Shown here: piece by piece, positions 45,799 through 58,987 of the stretch | How the letters are laid out: each line of letters starts with the position of its first letter | Numbering within the stretch: the first letter of the stretch is position 1 | NCBI RefSeq assembly: GCF_001659605.2 | Contig: NC_035170.2 | Coordinates: forward strand, 22,769,190 to 22,833,189 | Direction: 5' to 3' | DNA: 64,000 nt | Source: Manihot esculenta | Lineage: Eukaryota; Streptophyta; Magnoliopsida; Malpighiales; Euphorbiaceae | The notes under the pieces: model-generated | Told to the model about the DNA's origin: nothing | The model's input: the letters and a program-made list of their open reading frames with translations, nothing else | Databases searched by the model: none | Program-made: the position numbers and the translations under genes

Positions 45799-48075
45799 TG
45801 TAATACCCGGCTAGACTCCGGTATCGGAATTCCTACCGTCCGGTGGAATTTGGATGTCGGGAACCTCTAGAAGGGTAAAATCATGTTTTTATAAAATGTT
45901 TTCATGTTTTTAATGATTTTAAGTATGGTTTTACATGAGTTTTACAAGAAAAGAACATTGGAGGAAAACCCAGGTTCAGCCGCCGAAAGTCAGGTTCGGC
46001 CGCCGAACATGCATGCGTTTTGGAGGCACGTTAGGCCCCCGAAAGCATGAGTGAGGGAAGTGCAGGTTCGGCCGCCGAACCTCATGTTCGGCCGCCGAAC
46101 ATTGCATGGATGCGGAGGCACATTCGGCCACCGAACGTGGTCTGGCCAGCCACTATAAAAGGGTCCCTTAGGTCCGCACGGGCGAGCTTTTTCTCCCCCG
46201 TTGTCGGCCAAGGTGAGTCCCCGCCGCTTCTCCCTCGATCTTGAGTGTTTTCTTTAGATCTTTCATGGTTTTCACGGGTTTTAACTTCGGTTTTGAAGAT
46301 TTGTGAGTAAAGAGCAAGTTTTGGGTATTTGGAGGCTCAAAGAGCTCAATCTCTCCATCTCCAAGCTAGGATCGTCTTTCCTCTCGTTTCTTCAAGAGGT
46401 AAGCTCGGATCCACCCTTGTTATGTGTTTTAAACAAGCTTTAAGTTGATTTATGGGTAGAGATGCATGTTTAGGCTTATTGATGAGTTTATGGGTTTTGA
46501 TGCTTTGATGAACAATGTATGTTGATTTTTGTGTGATTGAAGTGTTGTAGTTGGGGTATATGCTAGTTTGAGACCCCTAGGTGTAATATATGATATGTAT
46601 GCATGTTTTAGAACTAGTTTTTGCATGATTTGAGCTTGGGAGGCGAAATGTGCATAGAGGAACTGAGTTTCTGCCCTTCGGGAGAAGCTCAGGTTCGGCC
46701 GCCGAAGTGACTTTCGGCCGCCGAACCCCCTTTGTGGAGGCAGCATTCGACTGCCGAAGTTGCCCCCGAAAAGAGACTTTCGTCTCTGTCTGGGACTTTC
46801 GGCCGCCGAAGGTGCTGCCGAAAGTGCCTGACTTTCGGATCTGTCCAGGACTTTCGGCCGCCGAAGGTGCCGCCGAAAGTGCCCTGTTCAGCCATTTCAT
46901 GCATATTTCTATGTTATGTTTTCATGATGTTCTAGGGGGTTTTTGGGGAGTTTATTAGAGTTATGTTTATGTATGTTTGGTCCCTCATTTGAGTCCACCT
47001 GTGTAGGTTCGGACCCGAGGAACCGAGGACCCCAGCAGTGAGATAGCTGCTTCAGAGTCAGTAGAGTTTCAGCCAGAGGTGAGTGGAATAAACCTTAAGT
47101 TTTTAAATAAATGAAATATAACTTTTTGAGCATGTTCATGCATCATATATGCCATGTGATATTATAGGGTGTTTGCATTAGTAATCACGAATATGTTGCA
47201 TTGCATAATATGATGTGGATGCGGATTGGCTATTGGATGATCCTCTAGTCCTCCTATGATACGATATGATGAGGATACGGTATGGATTGCCAGTGAGGCC
47301 CATTCTACGCCCCTGGACTATGTTAAGAGAAAGACCAGTGAGGCCCATTCTACGCCCCTGGCATATTGGAATGTTATGTTATGTTATGCATGAAAGAGAA
47401 AGACCAGTGAGGCCCATTCTACGCCCCTGGCACGATTGGACTATGTTGAGGACTAAAGGTGACAGTACCATCCTTATGTGATATGTTTGTGATGTGTTGC
47501 ATTTCATGGAAGCATGAAATATTTTAATATATGTTTTTCTCTATTCTGCTCACTAGGCTTTATAGCTCACCCCTCTCCCCTAACCCCAGATGTGCAGGTA
47601 CAGGGTAGATCAGGAGATTAGCCAGAGTATGGAAGCTATGTTTATGTAATAGTTAGATTGTGGACATGACAATTGTATTATGATGTAATGTAAAGTGTTT
47701 TAAAGTTATGTTATGTAATTTGAATATGGAGAATAGAGTTGTGCTTGACCAATACAGTTTGTTAATCCCACTTGTATGTACATGGTCTTTATGATATGAG
47801 ATATGAGGTTATGTTTCAACCAAGCTTATGTATGATGAGATACCCCAGTGGAGCATTTGATGAGGGCTCCAGTGGAGGTTTATGTTATGTTTATGTTTAT
47901 GTACAGGTTGAGCTTGGTTGTTATATGAGAATGTTTACAGGTTTATGAGTATTGTTGATCATGTACGGGATTAAGCAGGTTTACAGGTTATATGTTAGGC
48001 TTGCTACGGGTCCTGGCGGCCTTAAGTCGACCCGGATCCTAGCGCCGGTAGCGGTCCGATTTTCGGGGCGTTACA
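45799..48075 (+). mobile_element. Solo LTR of the Tekay/Del-type chromovirus family
   Basis: Starts TGTAATACCCGGCTAGAC and ends GGGGCGTTACA, like the LTRs at 18305 and 25844, but is clearly more diverged and longer (2277 bp). It carries the same TTCGGCCGCCGAA clusters (about 45985-46130 and 46690-46880), a TATA box (46154-46160), and three copies of a GCCCATTCTACGCCCCTGG repeat (about 47297-47430). A perfect ATTGG duplication flanks it. It is an old insertion that has lost its interior by LTR recombination. Confidence 0.94.
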
Positions 48076-48120
48076 ATTGGGACTCAAATCTAATATATAT
48101 TTTTATATCGATTTATATTA
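48076..48120 (-). repeat. Short-family LTR, right part
   Basis: Continues the LTR interrupted at 45798. After the duplicated ATTGG the sequence GACTCAAATCT and a CGATTTATATTAAT block match the LTR start seen at about 6490-6527 on the minus strand. Confidence 0.6.
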
Positions 48121-48199
48121 ATATTATATTATATTATATGAATAATATCATTTATAATATAATTGTTTATAATAAATAATATTACGCAATAATCACCCA

Positions 48200-48790
48200 A
48201 AGAAATTATGTGTTGTCACACAAAGATAGAGTTACGTGGTAAGAATCTAATAAAATGATATTCGATCTCACCGAACAAAAAAGAAGACTTGGACACTTCA
48301 GGTCGACCTCAATTCAATTCAGTTCATCAAGACTCGCCCTTTTAACTACAGAGTGAGGTTCCACAAGAATGTATCATTAATGGCTACAACATTGCATAAT
48401 CCATTTACGTCTATAATCACGGAATATCTGATCAATTAGCCGATAAGATTCTTTATTAATGAGTTGCCTCGTTATTGTCAAATTCCAGGAAATACTATAA
48501 TTAACTCCATTTTCTTACAGTATAAAAACTAATGATCACAAAGATAAAAATATGCAATTCCTGCACAACTACTCTTGAGTTCCGAGCAATTACATTACAT
48601 TCGTCATTTTCTCCAGTTTACTGACTTGAGTGTCAGAATAGCTGTAGTAGACACAAACCACCACACGTTCTGTTTCTCGCAGATTGTCCAATCGCATCAT
48701 AGCTTCGTTTCAACCAGGTGCCGACCACCTCACTTTTCTTTTTCATTAGCCAATCACAGAACAGTTTCATTCCGGCAGTATCAATAAAAA
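48200..48790 (+). repeat. LTR-like fragment of an unidentified retrotransposon
   Basis: A TATAAAA at 48521-48527 is followed by ACTTGAGTGTCAGAATAGCT and CACAAACCACCACACGTTCT. This is a run I recognise from the R/U5 part of many dicot Ty3/gypsy LTRs. No second copy, primer-binding site or boundary is visible, so lineage and ends are unknown. The 70-codon frame across it is not credible as a gene. Confidence 0.5.
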
Positions 48791-50130
48791 TACTTTAAAT
48801 TATTTTTCATAATGAAAAATCTAAAATTTTTTATTGTTATGTAATTTAATTCAAAATTTTAAAATTGATAAAATTATAAAAAATTATAAATTTTATTACA
48901 ATTATATTCAAACTTAAAACTTGAATCGAGAGGTGTATTTTGCTAAAGTGGCGAGATATTATAAATTATTTTATTATATTTATATGTCATGTAAATAAAT
49001 TTATATGTTATGTAAATAAATGATATTGATAAAAAAATTTAAAAATTTTAGTTATTTTGTAATTTAATCTAAAATTTTAAAATTGATATAATTTAATTCC
49101 AAATTTCTAAATTTATTTATCTTCATTTCTGTCTTGCATGATATGAAAAAAATCATAATTTTAATTTTTTTATATTTGTCACTACTTTCAATAAAAATTA
49201 TAATAAATCTCATATTTATTAATTTTTTATTCTTCGAATACTTTATTAAAAGTAAATTATAATAAATTTTACTAAATTTATTATAGAAAACTATTTTAAT
49301 ATGATAAAAAATAAAAATTATAATCTTACTATTTATAATTATACTATTAATATCATGTTACATGTTAATAGTATAAGTCAATATTTAGAGATACAAAAAG
49401 AGATATTATATTAAGAGTATATATAATAAAAAGAAGTTCTATTATAATTTATAGTATCAAACAAATAAAAATGAAGTATAATAATAGAATTTTATAAATT
49501 TAGAGATAAATTTAAGAATTTTAAATTGAATTATATCAATTTATAAAATTTTGAATTAAATTATAAAATTATAAAATAATTAAAAATTTTAAAATTTTTA
49601 TATTAACAGCATTGATTTACATGATATATATAAGTATAATAAAATAATCTACCTTATATTATCACGTTAATAAAACACACTCTCCTCAATTTAAATTTTA
49701 AATTTAAATATAATTAAAACAAAATTTATAATTTTAAATAATCTTATCAATTTTTATAATTTTGAATTAAATTATAAAATAATAAAAAATTTTAAATTTT
49801 TCTTGCAAATAGCAAAATTCAATAATAAAAAGTTAATAAAAATTTTATTAATAATATTAATGTCAATTTTAATTAAATATTTTATTATACATATAATTAT
49901 ATTATAAATTTTATTTAAAAAATAAAATTATTCATCTTTAAAAAAATTATGTACAGAGTTTAATGATTTTAAGCACTGCAGTGAGCATATATGTTATATA
50001 TATACATATGTGTGTGTGTGCACTATTGAATACAAAACTTATTCTGGCAAAAAGAAAATACAAAAATTATTTATTATGAATATATTTATATATACACCTC
50101 AAAAGCTCATGCCATACAGGGTCCCTTCAT
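48791..50130. other. AT-rich spacer upstream of the DUF21 gene
   Basis: Nearly all A/T; AATTTTA-type runs recur. A short GTGTGTGTGTG run lies at about 50010. No gene or element boundary seen. Confidence 0.5.
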
Positions 50131-50613
50131 GGTCACGTTCAACTTCCATTAGACATAGTCAAAGCACACACATTCTCTCCCTCATTCTCGCGCTCTGCTT
50201 CTCGCTCTCGCGTCATATTATTTCAAATCTGTTGCTGTCCTTCTCTTCTTTTCTCATAACTGCCGCTGAATTCTCCGTTGCTCTCTCTTCTTGCCGGAAA
50301 ATATTTTCGCCTTCCTCTATTTATTAGTAGCTCAGGAATAGTTTCCGCTTCCTCAGTTCCTCTCCTCGGTCACGAACCTCTGGAGTTTGATACCTGCAAC
50401 AAGCTATTTCTCTGTTGTTTTGCGTTGGATGAGAAAGAAACCGTTTCGAATCACTAGAACTTTTTTTTCTTTTGCTTCTAGAGAGGGTGCTTTTAGATAA
50501 AAATGTAGCTGATTAAGCTATATTTTGTTCCTCTAACGATTAAGAAACTGTTGTTTTCCTGTTTTCTTTCTTTTTTCTGATTTCATTTGGTTTGAAGAAG
50601 AGATAGATATTGA
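50131..50613 (+). promoter_or_regulatory. Probable 5' leader of the DUF21-CBS gene
   Basis: The composition changes sharply here from AT-rich to pyrimidine-rich (CTCTCCCTCATTCTCGCGCT near 50175), typical of plant 5' UTRs. A possible 5' UTR intron could not be fixed. The start codon context is TTGAATGGCG at 50614. Confidence 0.5.
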
Positions 50614-53600
50614 ATGGCGGTGGAGTATGAGTGCTGTGGAACGGATTTCTTTATAGACATTGTGGTAATAGTATTACTGGTGATGTTCGCTGGATTGATG
50701 TCTGGGCTTACTCTGGGGCTTATGTCTATGAGTATTGTTGACCTTGAAGTTATTGCGCAGTCTGGGACCCCGAAAGATCGCAAATACGCAGGTACTCTTG
50801 TATTGTTACCTTTTATCTCTCGTCTATGTTCTGTTTGGATTCTTAGAAAGTGCGACGGAAAAAAAAAGTGGAGATTTGGAAATTTAGCTTTCGATACCGG
50901 GGTTATATTCGTGTGGGACCGGCTAAAGCGAAAATGTGGTTTAAAGTGTTTACTTATTGTTTTTGAGGGCCTCTCATGGCATTGTCATGAATATTAAATC
51001 AACATCTTCACTCGTTCATATATTATATGTACAAAAGAGAGGGAGAGAAGAGATAAATGAACAGAAAATCAAACACTGGAGGAAGAATTTTGTACTCTTA
51101 AGGAAATGAAATTGATTGACCCGAAAATGAAGGGTATGAATAAAAAAAAAAGATATTTAGAAGGTTGATCTATGTGTTTGATACTATTTGAGGTGATAAT
51201 TTTCCATTCTTGGATTTGATCGTTGATGTTGCTTCAAATGCTTGTCAAAATAACTGGAGCTGATTAGCAGCAACAAAATGCTGAAACTTTCAATAAAAAG
51301 CTAATTTTTGGTGTTTTCCTGTTCCTGCTTCCTTCGGAGCTCATTGATAATCTTACTTGTCCTCGCTTGGAATCTTGTGCTATTTTTGAAATTTGTTAAG
51401 GACTTAAAAGGGAATTAAAGAGTTTTCACACAAATAATATTAAAGTCTCTCCATTTCTCTCCATTTCCCACCAAATTAAAAGAGAGTGTTTTAGGTTTAT
51501 TTTAAGATAAAAAGAAAAATACAATTTCTCTTCTTTTCTCTCTTTTAATGATTGTCCAAACAAGAGAATTTTAAAAAATTAAATTTATTTTCTTTCCTTT
51601 TCTCCTCAATTCCTTCAAAACAAACAACGCATTAGCAATGGAAATTAACTAGCATGTTTATTTGACATGTCAAGAGTTCGGTCACTCAGAATAACATTAC
51701 TCGTCTCTTGTGATAACAGCAAAGATATTGCCGATTGTCAAAAATCAGCATTTGTTGCTCTGCACGCTGCTCATTTGCAATGCTGCTGCCATGGAGGTGG
51801 GATATTAATGAAGATGTCTTTGGGCTTTGATTACATGGTAGAAAAAAATTTATCTTACTTTCCTTTTTGTCAGGCCCTTCCAGTTTTTCTTGATAGTCTG
51901 ATTACAGCTTGGGGTGCTATTCTAATTTCGGTAACCTTGATTCTCCTATTTGGTGAGGTGAGGAATTTACTTAGGTTTTTACACTTATCTTGATTTAATG
52001 AAGGCAAGACAGATGGATAGACATACAGATGAACGAACCATGGAATTAGTGTTTGTGGGTCTGACTTGTTTTTGTGATTCACTTGCATGTTACTAATTAC
52101 ATGTTCTCAACCAATGAGGTAGTATTATGAGGATCCACTAAATGTCAAGTTCTTCATTGCTGCATATGTAATTATTTATGCTATTTAAGTCTGTTGACTG
52201 GAAACAGAAAAAAGAAATCTGTTGTCTTTTTGGAAAGAAAACAATCTCCTTGAGACTTGGAGTTGCATACCTGAACTCCTAAAATTTCAATTGTATAATT
52301 AAGATAAGTCTTACGGGAATTATGATAATGTGGATGTGCTAATTGCTTTTTACATGGCTGTCCAGATTATACCTCAATCTGTGTGTTCTCGGCATGGTTT
52401 GGCAATTGGAGCAAAAGTGGTTCCGTTTGTTCGTGTTCTTGTCTGGATCTGCTTCCCCTTTGCTTATCCTATAAGCAAGGTGATAATGTCAGTTTGAGAA
52501 TGGTTTTAGTTTAATCCTCATATATTAGTGAAATAACTTAGCGTTGCATGTGAATATATGATGTTCCAGCTTCTGGACTACATGCTGGGCCATGGACATG
52601 TAGCACTTTTTCGCAGAGCTGAGTTGAAAACACTCGTAAATTTTCATGGTAATGAGGTGCGTTGGTAGGTTTCTAACTTTACAATATTGAACACTATTCT
52701 GCTGTTGTTTTCAACTGTTTCTTTCTATTTGTAGGTGTTACAGTTATTCTGTTACACTTTCCTCCTCTTTCTATTTTTCTTTCCTTGCTAATTGATTGCT
52801 CTCTTGACACCATTAATTGGTTGTAGATTTTGTGATACAAGTCCAACTAAGTGCAATTCTGTTGCTTATACTTCCTCCTCTTTAGTAATATCTACCATCG
52901 GCTTTATAATCCTAATATTGATCTTTATTAGGCAGGAAAAGGTGGAGAACTAACCCATGCTGAAACGACAATTATAGCTGGAGCACTTGAGCTCACTGAG
53001 AAAACAGTTGGTGATGCCATGACACCTATATCTGAAACTTTTACAATTGATTTTAATGCCAAACTTGACAAGTAAGATATTCTGAAAAGCTTAAACCGAA
53101 AAGAAACTTGTATAAATTCATCCTCATTTGCTGCATTGGATATCTCTTATGTGCAGGTCTTTGATGAATTTGGTATTGGAGAAAGGGCATAGCAGAGTGC
53201 CAGTGTATTATGAGCAACCTGCAAATATAATTGGACTTGTTCTGGTAAATTGGCACTAGTGACATGTTCAATGAAGACGAAATAACATTTATTCTGGGGT
53301 CTTTCTTGAGCATTTTTGGGGTTCCCCCCTCCCCTTTATGGAATATTGTGAATTGGCTTTTGATGAATGATCTAGTTTTCTGTAAGTAAAATGATCAAGA
53401 AATTACTAACATTTAAAATCACAGGGCTGCTTAGTTTTCATTTGTTTGCCTTCAGTACATATTCTCACTGAGCTGTTAAATATTTATGAAGTGCAGTGCA
53501 TGGGTCTTAGATGATATAGTGAAGGAATAATTAAACCTTCCTTAGATTAAGTAGAGTAACATTCTTAGGTTAAAAGTACCATCTTTCTCATGACTTTTTA

Positions 53601-55813
53601 AGTTACTCTACTTTCCATGGAAACTGGTTTCTGTGCAATGTAATTAATCTGAAAACCTGGTGTCTCTAGAACTTGATTAGCTTGTGTGGCATATAGAGGG
53701 TGTCCAATAATTTAGTAATTCAAAGAATTTGCATGATCGTGTTTTTGTCACACCTGCAAACATATACGACTACAAGCTGTTCATTGACCATCACATAGGT
53801 TGATTTATATCAGGAGTTTCTGAATATTAGGGAGTTTTTGAATAATCCATAATTTTTTTTGCATTGAGACATACATTGTGGGATAATTCTCAACATAGCC
53901 TTCCAAATATTACCAGATGAATGAAGGGTAGATGAGAAAAAGACTCCAGCAGTATTTGTTTGCACTGCACTTTTTTTTTTCTTTTCACTTGTGGTTTCTG
54001 GTGCGATTTAAGGACAACAATAATGTTGTTCCCAAGGTTTAAGTTAATAGACTTCGTTAGTTTTATCAATGAAGCAAAATAAATGGAGAAAGGACAAAGT
54101 AAAAAAGAGGCCCAAGCACAAGGAAGCAAAGTCCAACTTACATTAGAAAGGATAGCCAATGAGGCTATGGATTGTATGCTAATTGATCTCATTTGACACT
54201 TGATTCGTCCTTTGTCTTTTGCCTTCACTTTCGTCTCTTTGAACTTGATCTCGTGTATCAAATATGTTGCCAGATATTCTTAGTTGATTTCTACTCTCTT
54301 TTTTTTCTATTATTCTTTTTAATAATGTTTAACAGTTAAATATGTTTTTCTTTTCATTCCTTTTAGGTCAAGAATTTATTGACAATTTATCCAAAAGATG
54401 AAACGCCCATAAAGAATGTCACAATACGAAAGATCCCCAGGTATCTTATATTCATATTTGTTATACTGCTGTATAAATTGCAGTTAAATTGTTCTGGATA
54501 GATTCATTGCTGCTAATTTTAACATTAACTTATGTATTTCCTATTATAGGGTTGAAGAAAATTTGCCATTATATGATCTATTGCATGAGTTTCAGAAAGG
54601 TCACAGCCACATGGCTGTTGTTGTAAAACAGTGCAACAAAATAGAGGAGAAGCCAACTAGCAATGCTGCTGGTGGTAAATGCCAACTTTTTGATAGTTCC
54701 TTGTTATCTGAAAACTGCTTATCTGTAGCAGAATATAATTATCATGTGAACATCTCATTTTTTATGATAGGAAAATCATTTTGATAGTTTCTACTCTCTC
54801 TTGCTCCCTTTGTATCCCATATAAAATAGATCCAATAGAAGAAGTTAAAGTTGATATTGATGTCGAGAAGTCTCCACAAGAGAATACTCCAAAGAACAGA
54901 AGGCCGCTTCAGAGGTGGAAGAGCTGTCCCACGCCCAGTCCCAGCAGGGTCAACAATTCACTTAAGGAATCAAGGAGCAAGAAGAGGACAAAGGACGTGG
55001 ACTCAGACATCTTGCATATAAATGGCATTCTACTCCCTCAAATTCCTGAAGAGGGAGCTATCGGTGTTATAACAATGGAAGATGTGATTGAAGAGCTTTT
55101 ACAGGTATTAATTAAGTTATCTTTTGAATAATTTCTAATGGATTGGAGTCTACTTTAAGAGAGTAATCTCATGAATATATTAGAATAAGTAGACTTCAAG
55201 ACCAATCAAACTACTCCTTGATTAGGAAGAAATGAAGGCTCTTAGTGAAGAATCTTTAAGATTTATAAAAAAAAAAAATGCTGGCTAAATAGATGAAAAT
55301 CATTGGAAGAATCGAAGGGAACTGGCAAATCATTTAAGTTGTGTTTATATTCATATATTTGGATTCAAAGTTAGGATTAGACATTGAATTTCAAATTTAT
55401 ACATTTAATAATATCTTTTTAGCTAATAAAAAAAAATTCAAGGATGCGAGTATCCCACAAAAATACTTTGCTAGGTTGAATTCCAATTTCAAGTAACATA
55501 ATTAATATTATTATTTTTTAGTGTTCATTTTTATTTTGGTTTTTATTATTCATATGCTTCGAATTTTCCACAAAAAGGTATTTGATTTAAATCCAAATTT
55601 ACACTTCACTTTGGATTTAATTCCTTGAAGTGCAGAATTAAGCAAAAGGAGATGAGACATGCCATGACATTTTCTGATTGTTGTATATATTACTTGGTTT
55701 ACTGAGAGAGAAGAGGAAACAATTTTTATAGGTTACTATTATCCTGACCTTAGTTTTATATTATGTAGGAGGAGATCTATGATGAAACAGATCATCATTT
55801 GGAGGCCTCATGA
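50614..55813 (+). CDS. DUF21 and CBS domain membrane protein (CNNM/CorC-like), eleven exons
   Basis: Exons 50614-50791, 51720-51796, 51874-51957, 52366-52479, 52570-52656, 52932-53071, 53157-53244, 54367-54440, 54550-54674, 54830-55104 and 55769-55813 sum to 1287 nt, 428 residues. All introns are GT-AG with closing phases. The DUF21 transmembrane domain spans about 10-180 ([20 protein letters not shown]; an [10 protein letters not shown] block; [31 protein letters not shown]). A CBS pair follows, with [45 protein letters not shown] and, after a charged low-complexity insert of about 85 residues, [18 protein letters not shown]. Bacterial and animal relatives handle magnesium or other divalent cations; the plant role is poorly known. 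The short C terminus ([14 protein letters not shown]) recalls the Arabidopsis At2g14520/At4g33700 subgroup. Intron 7 is 1.1 kb. Confidence 0.94.
51400..51640. repeat. Possible MITE remnant in DUF21 intron 1
   Basis: The stretch from AAAGGGAATTAAAGAG to CTTCAAAACAAACAACGC is partly self-complementary, with TTAAAAGAGAG near 51476 and CTCTCTTTTAA near 51538. Ends are not defined. It has no apparent effect on splicing, since the acceptor at 51719 is intact. Confidence 0.35.
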
Positions 55814-55954
55814 CACTGGCCTTCCATGAAGAGCAGAATCTTGATAATCAACAATGTTTTGTTAATATAATCAAAAAATAGAAATTTAATTCACTTCATT
55901 TTGTTTGTTTGAATAGGCTCTTAAAGATAGAGGAGAAATGTAATTTCTGTATTG

Positions 55955-55960
55955 AATAAA
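55955..55960 (+). terminator. Polyadenylation signal of the DUF21-CBS gene
   Basis: AATAAA lies about 140 nt beyond the TGA, the first canonical signal downstream. Confidence 0.55.
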
Positions 55961-56742
55961 AATATAATACACGATTATTACATCCGAAATATCGTTTGTT
56001 TTGAAATAATTCAATTAAGAAATTTTAAGTTTCTATTAATTTATTGACAATTGTTTTCCACTTAAAAAGTTTTGATATAGAAAGAAGTAACTTGCTTTTT
56101 TAATCTAATTAAATTATTTTTTTAATAAGTTAATATTCCAATAAATAAAGTATTTAAAGCAAACAAGATCTTAAAAAAGGTGATATTTAAGTATTTTCAT
56201 AAAATTAATTCGCATTTCTTTCCTTCTCCTACAAATTTAGAGAGAAACGTTTTGGTTAAATGCAAGAATTTGAGAAATTTCTATCAATTTATCTTCTTTT
56301 CTTTCCTCTACTTATTTCCCAAAAAAGATAATTTTGATAAATCAAATTTCTTTCTATTCTTTTTTTCCTGTTTCCCCTCCAAAAGGGTTTGAAATTAACT
56401 TTTGGTGTTTTGAAAAAAAACTATCTAAACCAAATGTAACTTTTTTCCTACTGGTTGCATCATGTAAAAATTTTAAAATATAACTTAATTGATTAATTAA
56501 ATTAATTTTTCATTTAAATTTTAATTTAATTTAATTTAATTTAATTTAAAATTAAAATTTTTAATCCTCTTTGCATTTAAATTTTATTTAGTTAATTTTT
56601 ATTATAATAAAAATGTAAATAGAATTTATAAGGCAATAAGTAAAATAATAAAATAAAGCTTATTTTAGAAAACTTCGTTACTTCATTCTAGAAACCATTT
56701 TTATATGCAAAAACTAAAACAATAGAAATTCACTAACTTTAT
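55961..56742. other. AT-rich spacer
   Basis: No gene seen. An (AATTT)n-like run lies at about 56517-56550. The 70-codon frame at 56180-56392 is Phe/Lys-rich low complexity and not supported. Confidence 0.5.
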
Positions 56743-57104
56743 TGATGTATATCACTATTAGAATATATTAAATTTATAATTTAAAATCTTAATCACAATA
56801 AAATATTATTCATATCAGAATATTATCTTATATGATAAAATGTATATTTTATTTTATTTAGTTAGAACTTTGTATCTTATTTTATCTAGAATTGCCTATT
56901 ATATATAAATTTTATCTTATGCACTATATAAGAAAATTTCACAACCTCCATAATGAGATATGCTATTTTTTCTAATAGTCAATTTCATAATTTACTCTCA
57001 CACATAGTAATTTAAACATAGAAGAGATTACTAAACTAACACACTAATATTTTTTTTATTTTTCAGGTTTATACTCAAAAAAATATAATGTGAAAAATAT
57101 TATT
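56743..57104 (+). repeat. Left LTR of the short element
   Basis: Shares ATATTATCTTATATGATAAAA, TATAAGAAAATTTCACAACC and a final TTTATACTCAAAAAAATATAATGTG block with the right LTR, and is shorter by an internal deletion of about 50 bp near its start. Confidence 0.6.
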
Positions 57105-57190
57105 AACGTCATCGGTGGAAATTAAAATAAAAGTGATGTATCTCACACTTTTTTTATTATTTAAAAAAGATCGTGATCAATCAAGTAAAA

Positions 57191-57470
57191 AAATTTGAGT
57201 TCCTGTGATGGAAATATTTTCGACACTAAAGAGTTTTATTCTATCTCAAAATACATTACACCAAAATTTATATATCCCTCACACTTTTATAGAAATTTGA
57301 GCTTTTGTAATGAAAATATAGTTAAAAGAATTTATTCTATCGTAAAATCTGTTAAAACAAAATTTGTGTCTCACACACTATAAGAAATTTGAGTGTTTGT
57401 GACGAAATAATACCATTACTAAAGAGTTTTATTCCGTCACAAAAAACTTATACAATAGATTTGAGACGAA
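57191..57470 (+). repeat. Three tandem units of about 95 bp in the short element
   Basis: Units start AAATTTGAG at 57191, 57293 and 57385 and contain a TGTGATGGAAAT/TGTGACGAAATA block, then an AAAGAGTTTTATTC block. The third is preceded by CACACTATAAG, which resembles a CACTA-type end (CACTATAAGAA). No second terminus was found. Confidence 0.75.
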
Positions 57471-58087
57471 TTTAATTCCATGTTTGCTGCCCTTGTCACA
57501 AACATTTTACAATCGAAATTTGCATGTCGCCACTGTAGGGATAGACATTGTGACGGTATCTCTGAATCAGCGACAGAATTTCGTTTTTGCTAAATGACTT
57601 ACATAAATATTTTATTATTTTTAAGTATCATTCAAGCTCTCCTTAAGTATGAAGGTCCATTAGTATTAGTTCTTACTAAATTTATTTTACAAGATCTACA
57701 ATTATGTTAATAGCTTAGAAAGAGCCCTTTATTGTATAAAAAGGAAAAGAGAAAGAGAAAGAGAAAGAGAAGTTACAAATTATCTTATTCCAAGATGATA
57801 ATGTTTACACATGTCAACCAAGTAATACTATATGTTTAACAACCGACAGTAAATAATAATTACTTTTCATTTTTGTATTTATTTTTGTATTTATTTTTCT
57901 ATTTAGACTCTACATTAACTTTAGGATCACATATCAATGTGGATCATCTCATATAAATTCAATTTTTACTTTTACATCTTGTATAAGAATTAATTTTGTA
58001 AATGAGTTTTAATAGGTTGTGTCATTTATAAAAGAGACACAACTCTAAAGTGATAGTATGTTCCACTTATTGAAAGACTATTCCCCA

Positions 58088-58765
58088 AATTTAGGCGGTA
58101 AGAGCGCTCTTTCAAGCAACCAATTGCTCACTTAGGCGATGTAAGAGCACTTCAAGGCAATGTAGGAGCGCTTTTTCAGGCAACCAATTGCTCACTTAGG
58201 CAACGTAAGAGCAGCCTTTTATGCAACTAATTGCTCACTTAGGCGACGTAAAAGCGACCTTTCAGGCAACCAATTGCTCACTTAGGCAATGTAAGAGCGG
58301 CATTTCAGGCAACTAATTGCCTATTTAAGCGACGTAAGAGTACCTCTAGGCGACATAAGAGCGCCTTTTTAGGCAAACAATTGCCCACTTAGATGACGAA
58401 AGAGCGCCTTTAGGTAACATAAGAGCACTCTTAGGTGATTTAAGAGCGCCCTTTCAGGCAACCAATTACCTACTTAGGCGACGTAAGAGCACATTTTCAA
58501 ACAATTAATTGACGGCTTAAGCGACATAGGAGCGCTCCTAGGCAACGTTAGAGCGCTCCTAGGCGACAGAAGAGCGATCTTAGATGACGTAAGAGCACTC
58601 CTAGATGATATAAGAGCGCCTTTTTAGACAATCAATTGTCCACTTAAGCAACGTAATAGCACCCTTAGGCTACATAAGAGTGCTCTTTCAGACAACCAAT
58701 TGTCTACTTAGGCGACGTAAAAACGTCCTTTCAGGAAATCAATTGCCCCCTTAGGCGATTTGCAC
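58088..58765 (+). repeat. Minisatellite array of the short element, period about 43 bp
   Basis: Units contain GCAACCAATTGCTCACTTAGG followed by a CGACGTAAGAGCGCC-like block. Some units repeat only the second block. The array is the reverse-oriented counterpart of 5560-6078. Both end in ACCCTTATCA before the unique internal sequence CATGCAxCTTCTCATGAT. Confidence 0.88.
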
Positions 58766-58971
58766 ACCCTTATCAGATGCCCATGCAACTTCTCATGATG
58801 ACAACATAATACCAGATCTCATCAAAGTCAAGCCATCAAAATAGATGGGAACATAAGTCAAGTAACATTTATTTAACCATACAAATCCATCTATTGAACA
58901 ACGTAATAATATTTACTTATATTTTAGTTCATCAAAGGAAATAATACAATATCGAACCTAAAGATTCAACT

Positions 58972-58987
58972 ATTGTAGGGGGACCAT
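58972..58987 (+). promoter_or_regulatory. Polypurine tract of the short element
   Basis: ATTGTAGGGGGACCAT directly precedes the TGATATAAATC start of the right LTR. The equivalent at 6528-6542 (minus) reads CTATAAGGGAACTAC. Confidence 0.6.

Noticed and set aside
48575..48787. A 70-codon gene
   Set aside because: The sequence matches a remembered LTR R/U5 pattern and the frame has no coding character.
50614..50997. A 127-residue single-exon protein starting at the DUF21 ATG
   Set aside because: The second half is intron translation. A consensus donor at 50792 and the downstream exons restore the family sequence.
53890..54261. Minus-strand frame inside DUF21 intron 7
   Set aside because: It is low-complexity, without motifs, and lies wholly within a confidently spliced intron.
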